From JBEHWX01 sp048498995 (GTDB lineage Bacteria; Bacteroidota; Ignavibacteria; OLB7): a stretch of DNA of 56,181 nt. The DNA is taken from positions 1 through 56,181 of the forward strand of contig JBEHWX010000034.1 of assembly GCA_048498995.1 (NCBI GenBank). The letters are read 5' to 3'. Shown here in pieces: positions 43,401 to 50,273 of this stretch. The position numbers and the translations under genes were made by a program. Numbering within the stretch: the stretch's first letter is position 1; each line of letters begins with the position of its first letter. The notes beneath the pieces are model-generated. The model was not told where the DNA came from. It worked only from the letters and a program-made list of their open reading frames with translations, and searched no databases.

Positions 43401-46400
43401 TCCCGCAACGTAGACGAAGCCGCTGCCGGGCAACGCCTCGCGCACGCAGAACTCCATCACGTGTCGCCCCTTCGCGTCGATGACCGCCAGCGCCTTGCTC
43501 TCGGCATCGAGCGCGGTGCGGGTTGCGTATCTCTGCGGCACGGCGGCGACGATCCCGTTGTCGACCACGTCGAGGCAGGTGCGGCCGAGCGAGTCGAAGT
43601 GGGCCACGGCCGGGGTGCCCGCATGCGCCATGGCCTTCTGCGCCGCGTCCTGATTGGCGCCGCGCTCGGCGGAGGTGCTTCCCAGGGTTCCTCCGATGCG
43701 GAGCGCGTACCACGACGTGAATGCTCCCGGCGCGGTTCCGAGCAGGCGGGTGAAGTAGGCGCCGATATCGGCATCGCTCCGCGGATCGCCGACCGCGACC
43801 ATGTCGTTGCGATCCCAGGTCACCTGGCGCCACGGCTCGACGACGGTCTTTTCCACGGTGTTGTCGGGATGGAGCCTGGCCAGGACGCGCCCGGTCGGAT
43901 CGTAGAATACCACCGTGCTGACTCCGACCTGCCGATCGAACTCGAACTCGTGCGTGGCCGTGAAGAAGGGCTCGTACTGTCTGACCGGGTTTCCCTTGTT
44001 GTTGTAGATCTTCCAACCGGAGCCGACCCATCGTGGAGAGACATTTGCCCCGACGCCCGGCACGGGGCCGGGCTCCGCGATTGCCTTGTGCTGCACCTCC
44101 CGGCCGAAGCCATCGGAGTAGGTAAGATGGTGATGGTAGCGCGAGGTGGCTCCCGGCGCGAGGTCGGAGACATGGGTCTCACGCGTTAGGCTGTAGACCA
44201 GGGGAGCTTCCGGTTGGGGAAGATCCCGTGTCCGGTAGTATGCGAGCCGGTCCGCGACAAGGCGTGACGTGGCGCCGCCGAGAATGGTGCCGGGGCTGCT
44301 CAGCGGATCGGCGCGTACCGCGAGAATCGTGGCATCGGAGAGATCGGCGACGAACCCGGCAAGGGAGTCTCCCTCGCCCGCCTTGCCGCTCACGGCGGAA
44401 CCGGCCACGCCTCCCAGCGCATCGTATGCCACCTCGTTGAAGTTGCCGTTCGGGTCGGTGATGCGATATGGCTGCAGAACGCGGTAATCGTTGTCCGACG
44501 TGTTGACGTTGCCCAGCGCGTCGACGGCTTGGTATGCCATCAGATCGTAGCTGTCGTACGAGATGCGGGTAATCGCGCCGAAGGGATCGACCGCGCGGCG
44601 CGGGAGGTAGAAGTGCGCGCGGGCTTCGAGCAGCTCCTGCATCGGACTGTCGGCGTCGCCGGGGGAGAGATAGACGCGGCCGGACGGCTCCCACCAGTCG
44701 CTGCCGCCGGGCAGCTGCACGTAGCCTCCCTCCGTGAGAATGGTTCCATTCACGCGCGTGCCGAACACCCGCGATATCAATCCGGGAGTGAGCGCCTGTT
44801 GATACGAAATGCCGGGAAGCGCGTGCGACTCGATGGTGCCGAGTGGTAGAAGCGAGCTGAGATCGTCGCTCCGGTAGAGCGTCAGCCCGTGACCGATGAT
44901 CCTCCGGGCCAGACCGGTCGGGGTGCCGACGCCTTCGATATCGGGCGTGGAGACCTGCTCGTAGGGAATGTCGTGGCTTCCGCCCCAGAGCGTCGACCAG
45001 TGCGTGGTCGCTTCCGCGAGCGTGAACCGGGCACCCGAGGGAGCGATGCCGCTCAACTCGGCGTTGACCGTCTCGCACGGCAGTGGAGCCCGGTAGACGT
45101 CGATCGCCGCGGCCTCCCACGGCGTATGCACCGGCAGCGTGAAGCCGTGCTCGGTGCCGGTGACATGCATGCGCGTCTGATCGTGCGCCAGCATGTCCTG
45201 AAAGGTGATCGACAGATCCGGCTCGGGAGCCGCGTAGCCTCCCCGGCGGCCGTACGCGACAGCCATCGTTCTGAGGGTGTTGCCGAAGTCGTCGACGCCG
45301 AGCGTGATCTCATGTCCGGTTCGAGGGTCCTCCGGTACCCGCTCGTAATGATAGTGGAGCGTTTCCAGCGGATGCGTCAGAAAGACCGCGTGCCGGTTCA
45401 TCCCCTGCTCCTGGAGCCGACGCACGGAGAAATTCTGCTCGGTGACCGTGTAGGGATGCTCCGATTCGGTCGTCTCATCATCGGCGAACACTTCGATGCG
45501 AAGGGGGGAGCCCTTCAATGCCCGGTATGCCTCGCGCAGCTCCTCCGGCGTAAGTCCGGCCGGCATCACCGTGTCGGCCAGAAGCAGCGCCTCACGCGCG
45601 GCCACGGCCGCCGGCGATGTTCCGCGCGCCGAGGGCTCGGTCCAATATTCCTCCTTGAATTGTCTCGAGACCTCGTTGGCCTCGATGAATGCGCCCGTAT
45701 GAAACCAGGTTTTGGTGTGCACCGGCGGAGTCCAGGAGATCGAATCCCAGTTCGTCACCTCCGCCTCGGGAAAGTCGGTGTCGTCGCGATGCTCCTCGGT
45801 ATCCCATTGCTCCACCATGCCGAATCCGCGGAACTCACGCTCGTATCCGTCGAAGTAGCCGTGATGGTACGCGTAGCGTGTCACGAAGCGGCTCCGGCCG
45901 ATGAAATCGTACGTTTCGGTCCGCTCCACGACATGCACGAGATTCGGCAGCCGGGTAATCCAGGGCGTGCCGGCCATTTTGTCGAGCAGGTAGAAACGGG
46001 TGGAGGGGGCGTACCGGATCCGGGTCTCCGCGCCGAGGTTGTTGCGGCTGCGGATCAGCAGGTGCGGCTTGATCCCTCCCATCAGATCGACATACAGAAG
46101 CGGATATTTCGATTGCGCCGGCAGCGGGGAGGACCAGACCAGGCAGGATGTGCCGTTGCCGAGCAGATCGAAGACCTGTACCGAGCTCAACAGATCCGCG
46201 GTGGGAAAGACCGCGATCACCCGCGGCGCCGACCAGGAGTTGCCCGATCGGTTGAAACAGACCAGCACGCCTTCCTCACCGATGTACAGAATGTCCGACG
46301 TTCCCGATCCGTCGATATCGGACAGTCTGATTCTTGCGGGATCGAATCGCTCCTCGCTGGTGAATCGAGGCGCGTTGTCCATGCAAACGCGCGCGCCGAA

Positions 46401-48371
46401 GCGTCCGTAACCGAGATTGGGCCAGTAGGAGACTTCACCATTGCGGACCCTGACGATATCGCTCAGTCCGTCTCCGGACATATCCGCGAGAAATACGGTT
46501 TGGGTCGTGTCGGCGAAGACCACGTGCGGGCCGCGCTCTTCATCCCAACCTGTCGCGACATGCTCTGACTCGCCGAATCCCGCCTCGCCGAGAGAGGGAT
46601 AGACGGTGAACTCCCCGGCATCGGTGATCAGCACATCCGCCAGGCCGTCGCCGGTCACGTCGATGAATCGGAGATCCGGGTCGGCCCAGTCGATCTGCGG
46701 CAGGGAGGAGAAGCCGCGGAGCGTTTCCCAACCCCCGTCGGTCGTGCGCTCGAAGAAACCGGGCGTGGGATCGTTCAGAAGCACCAGATCGAGCTGGCCG
46801 TCGCCGCCCAGATCCATGAGTCTCGCGCGGTTATCGAGCTCGGTTCGTGATGGCAGGAGGGGAACCTGCTCCTGCGCTCCGAACCTGGCCCGATATGTCG
46901 CGTGGCCACCGGATTCGATCACCCGGTTCAGCGGGCTCAGATTCCGTTTGTATCCCCAGCCTCCCTTGCCGACCTGCGTGAGGATGCCGGAAAGGCCCTC
47001 GCCATCCAGGTCGACCCAGTGAAAACGGGATCCGTCGATTCCCTCCGGAAGATTGTCGAAGTCGTCGCGCTCGAGGGTGAGGACCTCCGACTGAATACGC
47101 GGCTGGCTGTATTCGAATTCCAGCGGAGGCATGGACCGGCTGATATAGGTGGCCCCGTTGCGACGATACCCGGTCTGTGTCACCGATGCCAGAAATGTAT
47201 AGATCGGGTTGGCCGGATCGGTAGGAGTCTGCTGATCCGAGTAGATGAAATCGGAGCTGCTGACCAGGCAGTCGGTGCCGATGTTCGGCTCGCCGGAGAA
47301 ATGATGGAACATCAGTACCCGCGAGCAGCGTCGATAGGTTCTCACCTCGAACCCGCCTCGATGGGAGGAGAACGGGTCCGGGCGCATTGGCCAGGGCTGG
47401 TCCGGCGTCGGCACCGGCGTGGCGACCGAATGATCGCCGTAGTCGAAGACGACCTCGAAGTGCCAGTTGGCCGGAAGCGCCGGCTCGCTGCCCCCCGACG
47501 ACCAATCGGCGAACCAGGGGGTCTGATTGCCGTAACGGATCCGCTTGATATAGCGCTGCGTGCTCCTGGTGGCGGCGGAGCGGTTGAGCTCATGCGCCTG
47601 CGCCATGTTCACGCCGACGCCGTTCTCGGCCGCGTATTCGTAACGGATGATATTTCCCTTGTCGTCGAAGCTTCGACAGATCAGATAGGAGAAGATTTTC
47701 GTGGGGTCGGCGGGATCGGCAATTCTGCTGTCGGTGTCGTACCCATACAGCGTGACGACGTTGTCTTTCGCGATGCTCCTCCAGTGGGAGATGCCGGTAT
47801 CGAGAGCGGTCCATCGCTCGATGCGGGCGAAGAGTCCCTCGGTCCGTGGTCGGTAGAGTGCGATCCGGTACTGGGCTCCATGAAGCGTGCGCTGGAACCG
47901 GACGCGGTCGCCGGAATTGTCGAGAATCGGGACAAGATCCTCGGCGCCGGAGAGAAGGAACACGTCGGACTCGCCATCATCGACATACCGTGGGAGCCCC
48001 TTGTCGGTCTTGCGAGATACCATCGGAAGGTCGAGGTGCCAACCGAAGCCGAACGGACCGTTGCCGGATCCGGAATCGTAGCTGAGGTTCAGGTGCGGGT
48101 CGAAACCCGAGCGCCCATGACTGACGGCCAGGGGAACCGAGAGCGATCCGGTTCCCGTTGCCGGCGTGACGTTGAATTTCTCGCCGATGCCGCGTATCGC
48201 GCCGCCACCTTTCGGAAGCGAGATCGATGGTAGCGAGAATTCCTTCGGAGTCTCTTTCCCTTTGGACTTGGTACTCTTGGATGTTCCCTGGCTCTCGGCG
48301 GGATTACGCTCCGGTTCGGTCGACGGCCGATCCGTCTTCTGATCGTGATGCGTTTTCTTGTTGGATGGCAT
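40410..48371 (-). CDS. Tc toxin TcB-TcC fusion with unrecognised C-terminal payload
   Basis: This 2653-residue protein is a paralogue of the other TcBC gene and alignable with it over about 2,300 residues: charged leader, SpvB domain (SLPKGGGAIRGIGEKFNV), FG-GAP-like propeller, TcdB middle regions and YD/Rhs repeats. The core ends near residue 2323 with ARWTSADPGGLVDGPNVF; Asp2296 and Asp2302 are the expected self-cleavage aspartates. The last ~330 residues are unrelated to the GH19 payload. It is the first gene of the block, with the 840-base region upstream as the likely promoter. It is followed after 10 bases by the immunity-like gene. The shared A subunits downstream would serve both BC proteins. 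Confidence 0.93.
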   Translation of the reverse strand: MPSNKKTHHDQKTDRPSTEPERNPAESQGTSKSTKSKGKETPKEFSLPSISLPKGGGAIRGIGEKFNVTPATGTGSLSVPLAVSHGRSGFDPHLNLSYDSGSGNGPFGFGWHLDLPMVSRKTDKGLPRYVDDGESDVFLLSGAEDLVPILDNSGDRVRFQRTLHGAQYRIALYRPRTEGLFARIERWTALDTGISHWRSIAKDNVVTLYGYDTDSRIADPADPTKIFSYLICRSFDDKGNIIRYEYAAENGVGVNMAQAHELNRSAATRSTQRYIKRIRYGNQTPWFADWSSGGSEPALPANWHFEVVFDYGDHSVATPVPTPDQPWPMRPDPFSSHRGGFEVRTYRRCSRVLMFHHFSGEPNIGTDCLVSSSDFIYSDQQTPTDPANPIYTFLASVTQTGYRRNGATYISRSMPPLEFEYSQPRIQSEVLTLERDDFDNLPEGIDGSRFHWVDLDGEGLSGILTQVGKGGWGYKRNLSPLNRVIESGGHATYRARFGAQEQVPLLPSRTELDNRARLMDLGGDGQLDLVLLNDPTPGFFERTTDGGWETLRGFSSLPQIDWADPDLRFIDVTGDGLADVLITDAGEFTVYPSLGEAGFGESEHVATGWDEERGPHVVFADTTQTVFLADMSGDGLSDIVRVRNGEVSYWPNLGYGRFGARVCMDNAPRFTSEERFDPARIRLSDIDGSGTSDILYIGEEGVLVCFNRSGNSWSAPRVIAVFPTADLLSSVQVFDLLGNGTSCLVWSSPLPAQSKYPLLYVDLMGGIKPHLLIRSRNNLGAETRIRYAPSTRFYLLDKMAGTPWITRLPNLVHVVERTETYDFIGRSRFVTRYAYHHGYFDGYEREFRGFGMVEQWDTEEHRDDTDFPEAEVTNWDSISWTPPVHTKTWFHTGAFIEANEVSRQFKEEYWTEPSARGTSPAAVAAREALLLADTVMPAGLTPEELREAYRALKGSPLRIEVFADDETTESEHPYTVTEQNFSVRRLQEQGMNRHAVFLTHPLETLHYHYERVPEDPRTGHEITLGVDDFGNTLRTMAVAYGRRGGYAAPEPDLSITFQDMLAHDQTRMHVTGTEHGFTLPVHTPWEAAAIDVYRAPLPCETVNAELSGIAPSGARFTLAEATTHWSTLWGGSHDIPYEQVSTPDIEGVGTPTGLARRIIGHGLTLYRSDDLSSLLPLGTIESHALPGISYQQALTPGLISRVFGTRVNGTILTEGGYVQLPGGSDWWEPSGRVYLSPGDADSPMQELLEARAHFYLPRRAVDPFGAITRISYDSYDLMAYQAVDALGNVNTSDNDYRVLQPYRITDPNGNFNEVAYDALGGVAGSAVSGKAGEGDSLAGFVADLSDATILAVRADPLSSPGTILGGATSRLVADRLAYYRTRDLPQPEAPLVYSLTRETHVSDLAPGATSRYHHHLTYSDGFGREVQHKAIAEPGPVPGVGANVSPRWVGSGWKIYNNKGNPVRQYEPFFTATHEFEFDRQVGVSTVVFYDPTGRVLARLHPDNTVEKTVVEPWRQVTWDRNDMVAVGDPRSDADIGAYFTRLLGTAPGAFTSWYALRIGGTLGSTSAERGANQDAAQKAMAHAGTPAVAHFDSLGRTCLDVVDNGIVAAVPQRYATRTALDAESKALAVIDAKGRHVMEFCVREALPGSGFVYVAGYDMAGNPLYHVNMDGGEQRTLQNVHGEPIRTWDARGFTFRVLYDALHRLTHRYVDQPGLGETLLERVIYGEKHADATRNLKGKPFRHYDGGGLASFERYSFKGTLLESGRRLARHAPSTQSPPPVDRSPDWSPITTVSDVPTLNVSALDSATTSLLDPNDAFIATSIFDALNRPIQVVTPNLAGGKPSVIQPVYNDASLLESVDVWIRQNSAPTSLLSPATATIHAVTGVSYNARGERIEVTLGNGTVTTYTHDPQTFRLASITTTRPNPNPAARTVQALLYTYDPTGNVTRLRDEADTSNVVFFRNRRVDPTSDYTYDPLYRLISASGREHLGLSGSLLNPAAQTTNDDSFRMRIPSPGDGNAVDTYTERYTYDEVGNILTMVHQVASGGWTRRYAYNETSRITPAETGNRLSSTSMPGDPVGGPYSATYRHDTAGNMTRMPHLPEMTWDVSNRLQSTTRQVVASGTPETSYYIYESSGQRLRKITYRQAGTGSTPTRKSERIYLGPFEIYREYDATGTTVMRERETLNVMLDHRRVLLVETRTVDVANNDPAPAQMIRHQYCNHLSSAALELDQNADVISYEEYFPYGATSYQAVRNATDTPKRYRYTGKERDEESDLTYHGARYYAPWLARWTSADPGGLVDGPNVFAYAKNNPIIATDPTGYQTKKTEKKDPPQGDGKKPPQKTDAKKQGSKASKGTGPAGGGGAAATKIPEPSKNIPEPKMGRHLLEDLDFFKAIKPGTNSGNSYLLNPISEAYLKVLYKEAFAKAKGKGEVPVTLSNGQTWNINKETGKFYPTKGPGIVNLTQQEVRLVEMLAKQIKAGTKPEQALANLSRAMSGQKYTISSQMQGALEHLTSKLGYSKTQLGKALAPHLPTSANVDVPAAADAAAHAKFAGRAIRWVKWGGKALLVVGVAVDVYEVYTAENKAKTITEKVGAWSASLAAGGAVSEAATPLLAAGPWGWLGYGVAVVGAGAVGYFVGGEVTKTIYEWTFE
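40413..41402 (-). other. Hypervariable payload of TcBC2: unknown domain with hydrophobic glycine-rich helices
   Basis: Residues ~2324-2653 start with a Lys/Pro/Gly-rich linker of about 50 residues. A middle domain follows, with a strand pair around VTLSNGQTWNINKETGKFYPT and helices (LTQQEVRLVEMLAKQIKAGTKPEQALANLS). The C-terminus has hydrophobic stretches: GGKALLVVGVAVDVYEVYT near 2563-2580, and a Gly/Ala-rich segment near 2597-2640 containing PWGWLGYGVAVVGAGAVGYFVGG. Hydrophobic Gly-rich ends like this could insert into membranes. I recognise no catalytic motif and give no function. Confidence 0.75.
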
Positions 48372-49154
48372 GGTGGTTTCTCGATCAATGAACCGCTGAA
48401 GTCACACGATGTCGGACGTTGCACGCACGGCAAGCTCTTTCAGGTTCGCGCCACGCGAATCGGCATGATGAGCTGGTGGAACTCCGTCGACGATCGTAAC
48501 GAGATCGTCGACGCCATGCGTATCAGACGAGCGAAATGAGCAATTCGGAGGCGGCGGTGGCCACTTTCATCGGGCCGAGGACCTGTCAGTAAATCGACCC
48601 TTATTTCGAGCAAGTGCAAACATACATGCGGGGCCCAGGGAAGTCAAGCGGCGTTTGTGACTGTCGAGGCTTCACGATCATTCCTCGATTTCCGAAAACG
48701 GATTCACGATAAATGGAGCATGCGTCCAGATTGGAATCCGGCGCATCGAAATGTTCCGGCACGGAACGGGCAAAATCTGACGACCCATCGTCCGGCGATT
48801 CGAGGGGGAAAAGAATGTTGCCGGTGCCCTGAACAATATTCGTGGTTTCTTCGTCGATAGCCTTCCGGTGGTTGCCATGGTGATGTTCGCGCCGGGCCAC
48901 ATCCCAGCAATTCATGTTCCAGGTGCCTTCGCCACTTTGGTGGCGCGTCCGGATGTGCCGGCGCCCGTTCCCCGATCCGGCGCGAGCTCCTCGAGAGGCT
49001 GGCTGCTCCATCTCCTGCCAGATGGCACTCCATGATCCCCGTCCCCGCTTGTCGCGCCCTGGTACCCCCGCACGCCATCGACGAACGGCGCATCCTTCTC
49101 ATATTCGGCGCAATCGCTCCGCGGGCGATCCGTCCCATGACCGGCGACCGTGGC
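48372..49154. other. Divergent intergenic region between Tc locus and copper cluster
   Basis: No gene is supported in these ~780 bases. Frames on both strands encode Arg/Ser/Pro-rich peptides. It contains the inverted repeat at 48486-48512, an AT-richer patch at about 48580-48640 that could hold the minus-strand toxin promoter, and at its right end the ECF promoter of the sigma-factor gene. Confidence 0.55.
48486..48512. promoter_or_regulatory. Perfect 10-bp inverted repeat upstream of the Tc locus
   Basis: GTCGACGATC at 48486-48495 is repeated in inverse as GATCGTCGAC at 48503-48512, with a 7-base spacer. The 17-base centre-to-centre spacing suits a dimeric regulator. It lies 115-141 bases upstream of the TcBC2 start, the first gene of the toxin block. 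No second copy was noticed upstream of the other Tc genes. The cognate regulator is unknown. Confidence 0.55.
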
Positions 49155-49180
49155 TGTAACCGCTCCGGGAGCTCTCCGTC
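49155..49180 (+). promoter_or_regulatory. ECF-type promoter of the sigma-factor gene
   Basis: TGTAACCG (-35) is followed by CGTC (-10) with 16 bases between AAC and CGTC, the normal spacing for ECF sigma factors. The whole element, through gagctctccgtcat, is nearly identical to that upstream of copA. It lies about 35 bases before the sigma-factor ATG, which implies autoregulation and rules out the earlier in-frame start at 49150. Confidence 0.75.
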
Positions 49181-49215
49181 ATGATGTCGGAAGCATCAGT
49201 CAACAAGGGGAAACC

Positions 49216-49752
49216 ATGGACAACGTGACGATCGAACGGGAAGTGCTGGCATCGCGCCAGGCGCTGCTCGGCTATATCCGGAAGAAGGTCGGAGATGCCG
49301 ATCTGGCCGAGGATATCCTCCAGGACAGCCTCCTGAAGGCCCTCCGCGCCGCGCCCGAGCTCAGGGAGAACGAGAAGATCATCCCCTGGTTCTATCGCAT
49401 CGTCAACAATGCCATCACCGACCTGTTCAGGCGTCGACAGGTGGAGATGCGCTACCTCGCCGAGGCGGTCCACGAGATGGAGGAATCGGTCGAACAGGAG
49501 GAGATCCGCCGGATCTGCACCTGCTTCACCTCGATCCTCCCGACGATGAAGCCGGAATACGGCGAGGTGATCGAACGGGTCGACCTCCAGGGGAAGGAGC
49601 AGGAGGAGGTGGCCGACGAGCTCGGCATCACCAGGAACAACCTGAAGGTCCGCCTTCACCGCGCCCGGACCCAGCTTCGCGAGCGTCTGGAGCAGACCTG
49701 CCGCTCCTGCGCCGCCCATGGCTGCCTCGATTGCTCCTGCAAGCATGGCTGA
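49216..49752 (+). CDS. CorE-like ECF sigma factor with C-terminal Cys-rich domain
   Basis: This 178-residue protein starts at 49216 after AAGGGG. Region sigma2 covers about residues 10-75 (DLAEDILQDSLLKALR, WFYRIVNNAITDLFRRR); sigma4 covers about 105-160 (DLQGKEQEEVADELGITRNNLKVRLHRAR). A CTC motif (Cys101, Cys103) sits in the linker. The tail CRSCAAHGCLDCSCKHG (from Cys162) is Cys/His-rich. This layout matches CorE/ECF44 factors, where metal binding by the tail controls activity without an anti-sigma protein; in Myxococcus they govern copper genes. No anti-sigma gene is adjacent. The copper chaperone and CopA genes follow, and both the sigma gene and copA have the same ECF promoter. Confidence 0.92.
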   Translation: MDNVTIEREVLASRQALLGYIRKKVGDADLAEDILQDSLLKALRAAPELRENEKIIPWFYRIVNNAITDLFRRRQVEMRYLAEAVHEMEESVEQEEIRRICTCFTSILPTMKPEYGEVIERVDLQGKEQEEVADELGITRNNLKVRLHRARTQLRERLEQTCRSCAAHGCLDCSCKHG

Positions 49753-49852
49753 TGCGACCGGATCATGCCGCGCGAGGCCGCATCGGGAGCCTGTCGCTCC
49801 GCCGAGCCGGCACGTCGCGGACGGGACATTCACTTCATTTCGTCTGAATCAT

Positions 49853-50074
49853 ATGGATATCCGACAGGAAACGCTCAGCATCGAGGGAATGAGCTGCGGC
49901 CATTGCGTTTCGGCCGTCGAGCGCGCCCTCTCCGAGATCGAGGGAGTGCAGCGGTGCGAGGTCGCCATCGGCTCGGCCACGATCGGCTACGACCCCGATC
50001 GGGTCGACAATGCCGAAGTCGACCGTGCCATCGAGGAGGCGGGCTTCACCGTCACCGGACGCGCCGCCGCCTGA
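49853..50074 (+). CDS. copZ: CopZ-like heavy-metal-binding (HMA) chaperone
   Basis: This 73-residue single HMA domain has the motif GMSCGHCVSAVERAL at about residues 12-26, where the two cysteines bind Cu(I). The ferredoxin-like fold is completed by GVQRCEVAIGSATIGYD and AIEEAGFTV. Free-standing HMA proteins carry Cu(I) to P1B-ATPases. It lies 100 bases downstream of the sigma gene without its own ECF element, so it is probably read from the sigma-factor promoter, and 200 bases before CopA, which has a separate copy of that promoter. Confidence 0.92.
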   Translation: MDIRQETLSIEGMSCGHCVSAVERALSEIEGVQRCEVAIGSATIGYDPDRVDNAEVDRAIEEAGFTVTGRAAA

Positions 50075-50195
50075 GCGGCTCCCGCGCCGAGCCCGCACGA
50101 TCGCTCGCATTCGTTCCGACGCGCCGACGATGCGCTTCTCCGCCGGGAGGAGCGCATCGCGTCGTTTCCGGCCCGATCGCCTCGCCACCGCGGCG

Positions 50196-50220
50196 GTAAC
50201 CGGTTCCGGAGCTCTCCGTC
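50196..50220 (+). promoter_or_regulatory. ECF-type promoter of copA
   Basis: GTAACCGG (-35) and CGTC (-10) are separated by the same 16 bases as in the element at 49155-49180, and the string ccggagctctccgtcat is almost shared. It ends about 54 bases before the copA start. It is the second member of a two-site regulon in this window. Confidence 0.75.
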
Positions 50221-50273
50221 ATCCATCAGGCGCGTGGCCAATCCGCGCGTGAAGCACAATCGATGGAGACGTG

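Noticed and set aside
31401..48233. Long plus-strand frames opposite the two TcBC genes
   Set aside because: Same shadow effect. The translations are compositionally biased and lack starts, ribosome sites or domains, while the minus strand shows SpvB and Rhs motifs.
19453..48540. Integrated prophage or contractile tail (eCIS/T6SS) origin of the toxin locus
   Set aside because: No tail, sheath, baseplate, integrase or attachment-site sequence is present; all large genes are Tc A or BC components.
48601..49138. Minus-strand small genes in the region upstream of the sigma-factor gene
   Set aside because: Overlapping frames in several phases give Arg/Ser-rich peptides with no domain; nothing favours any of them.
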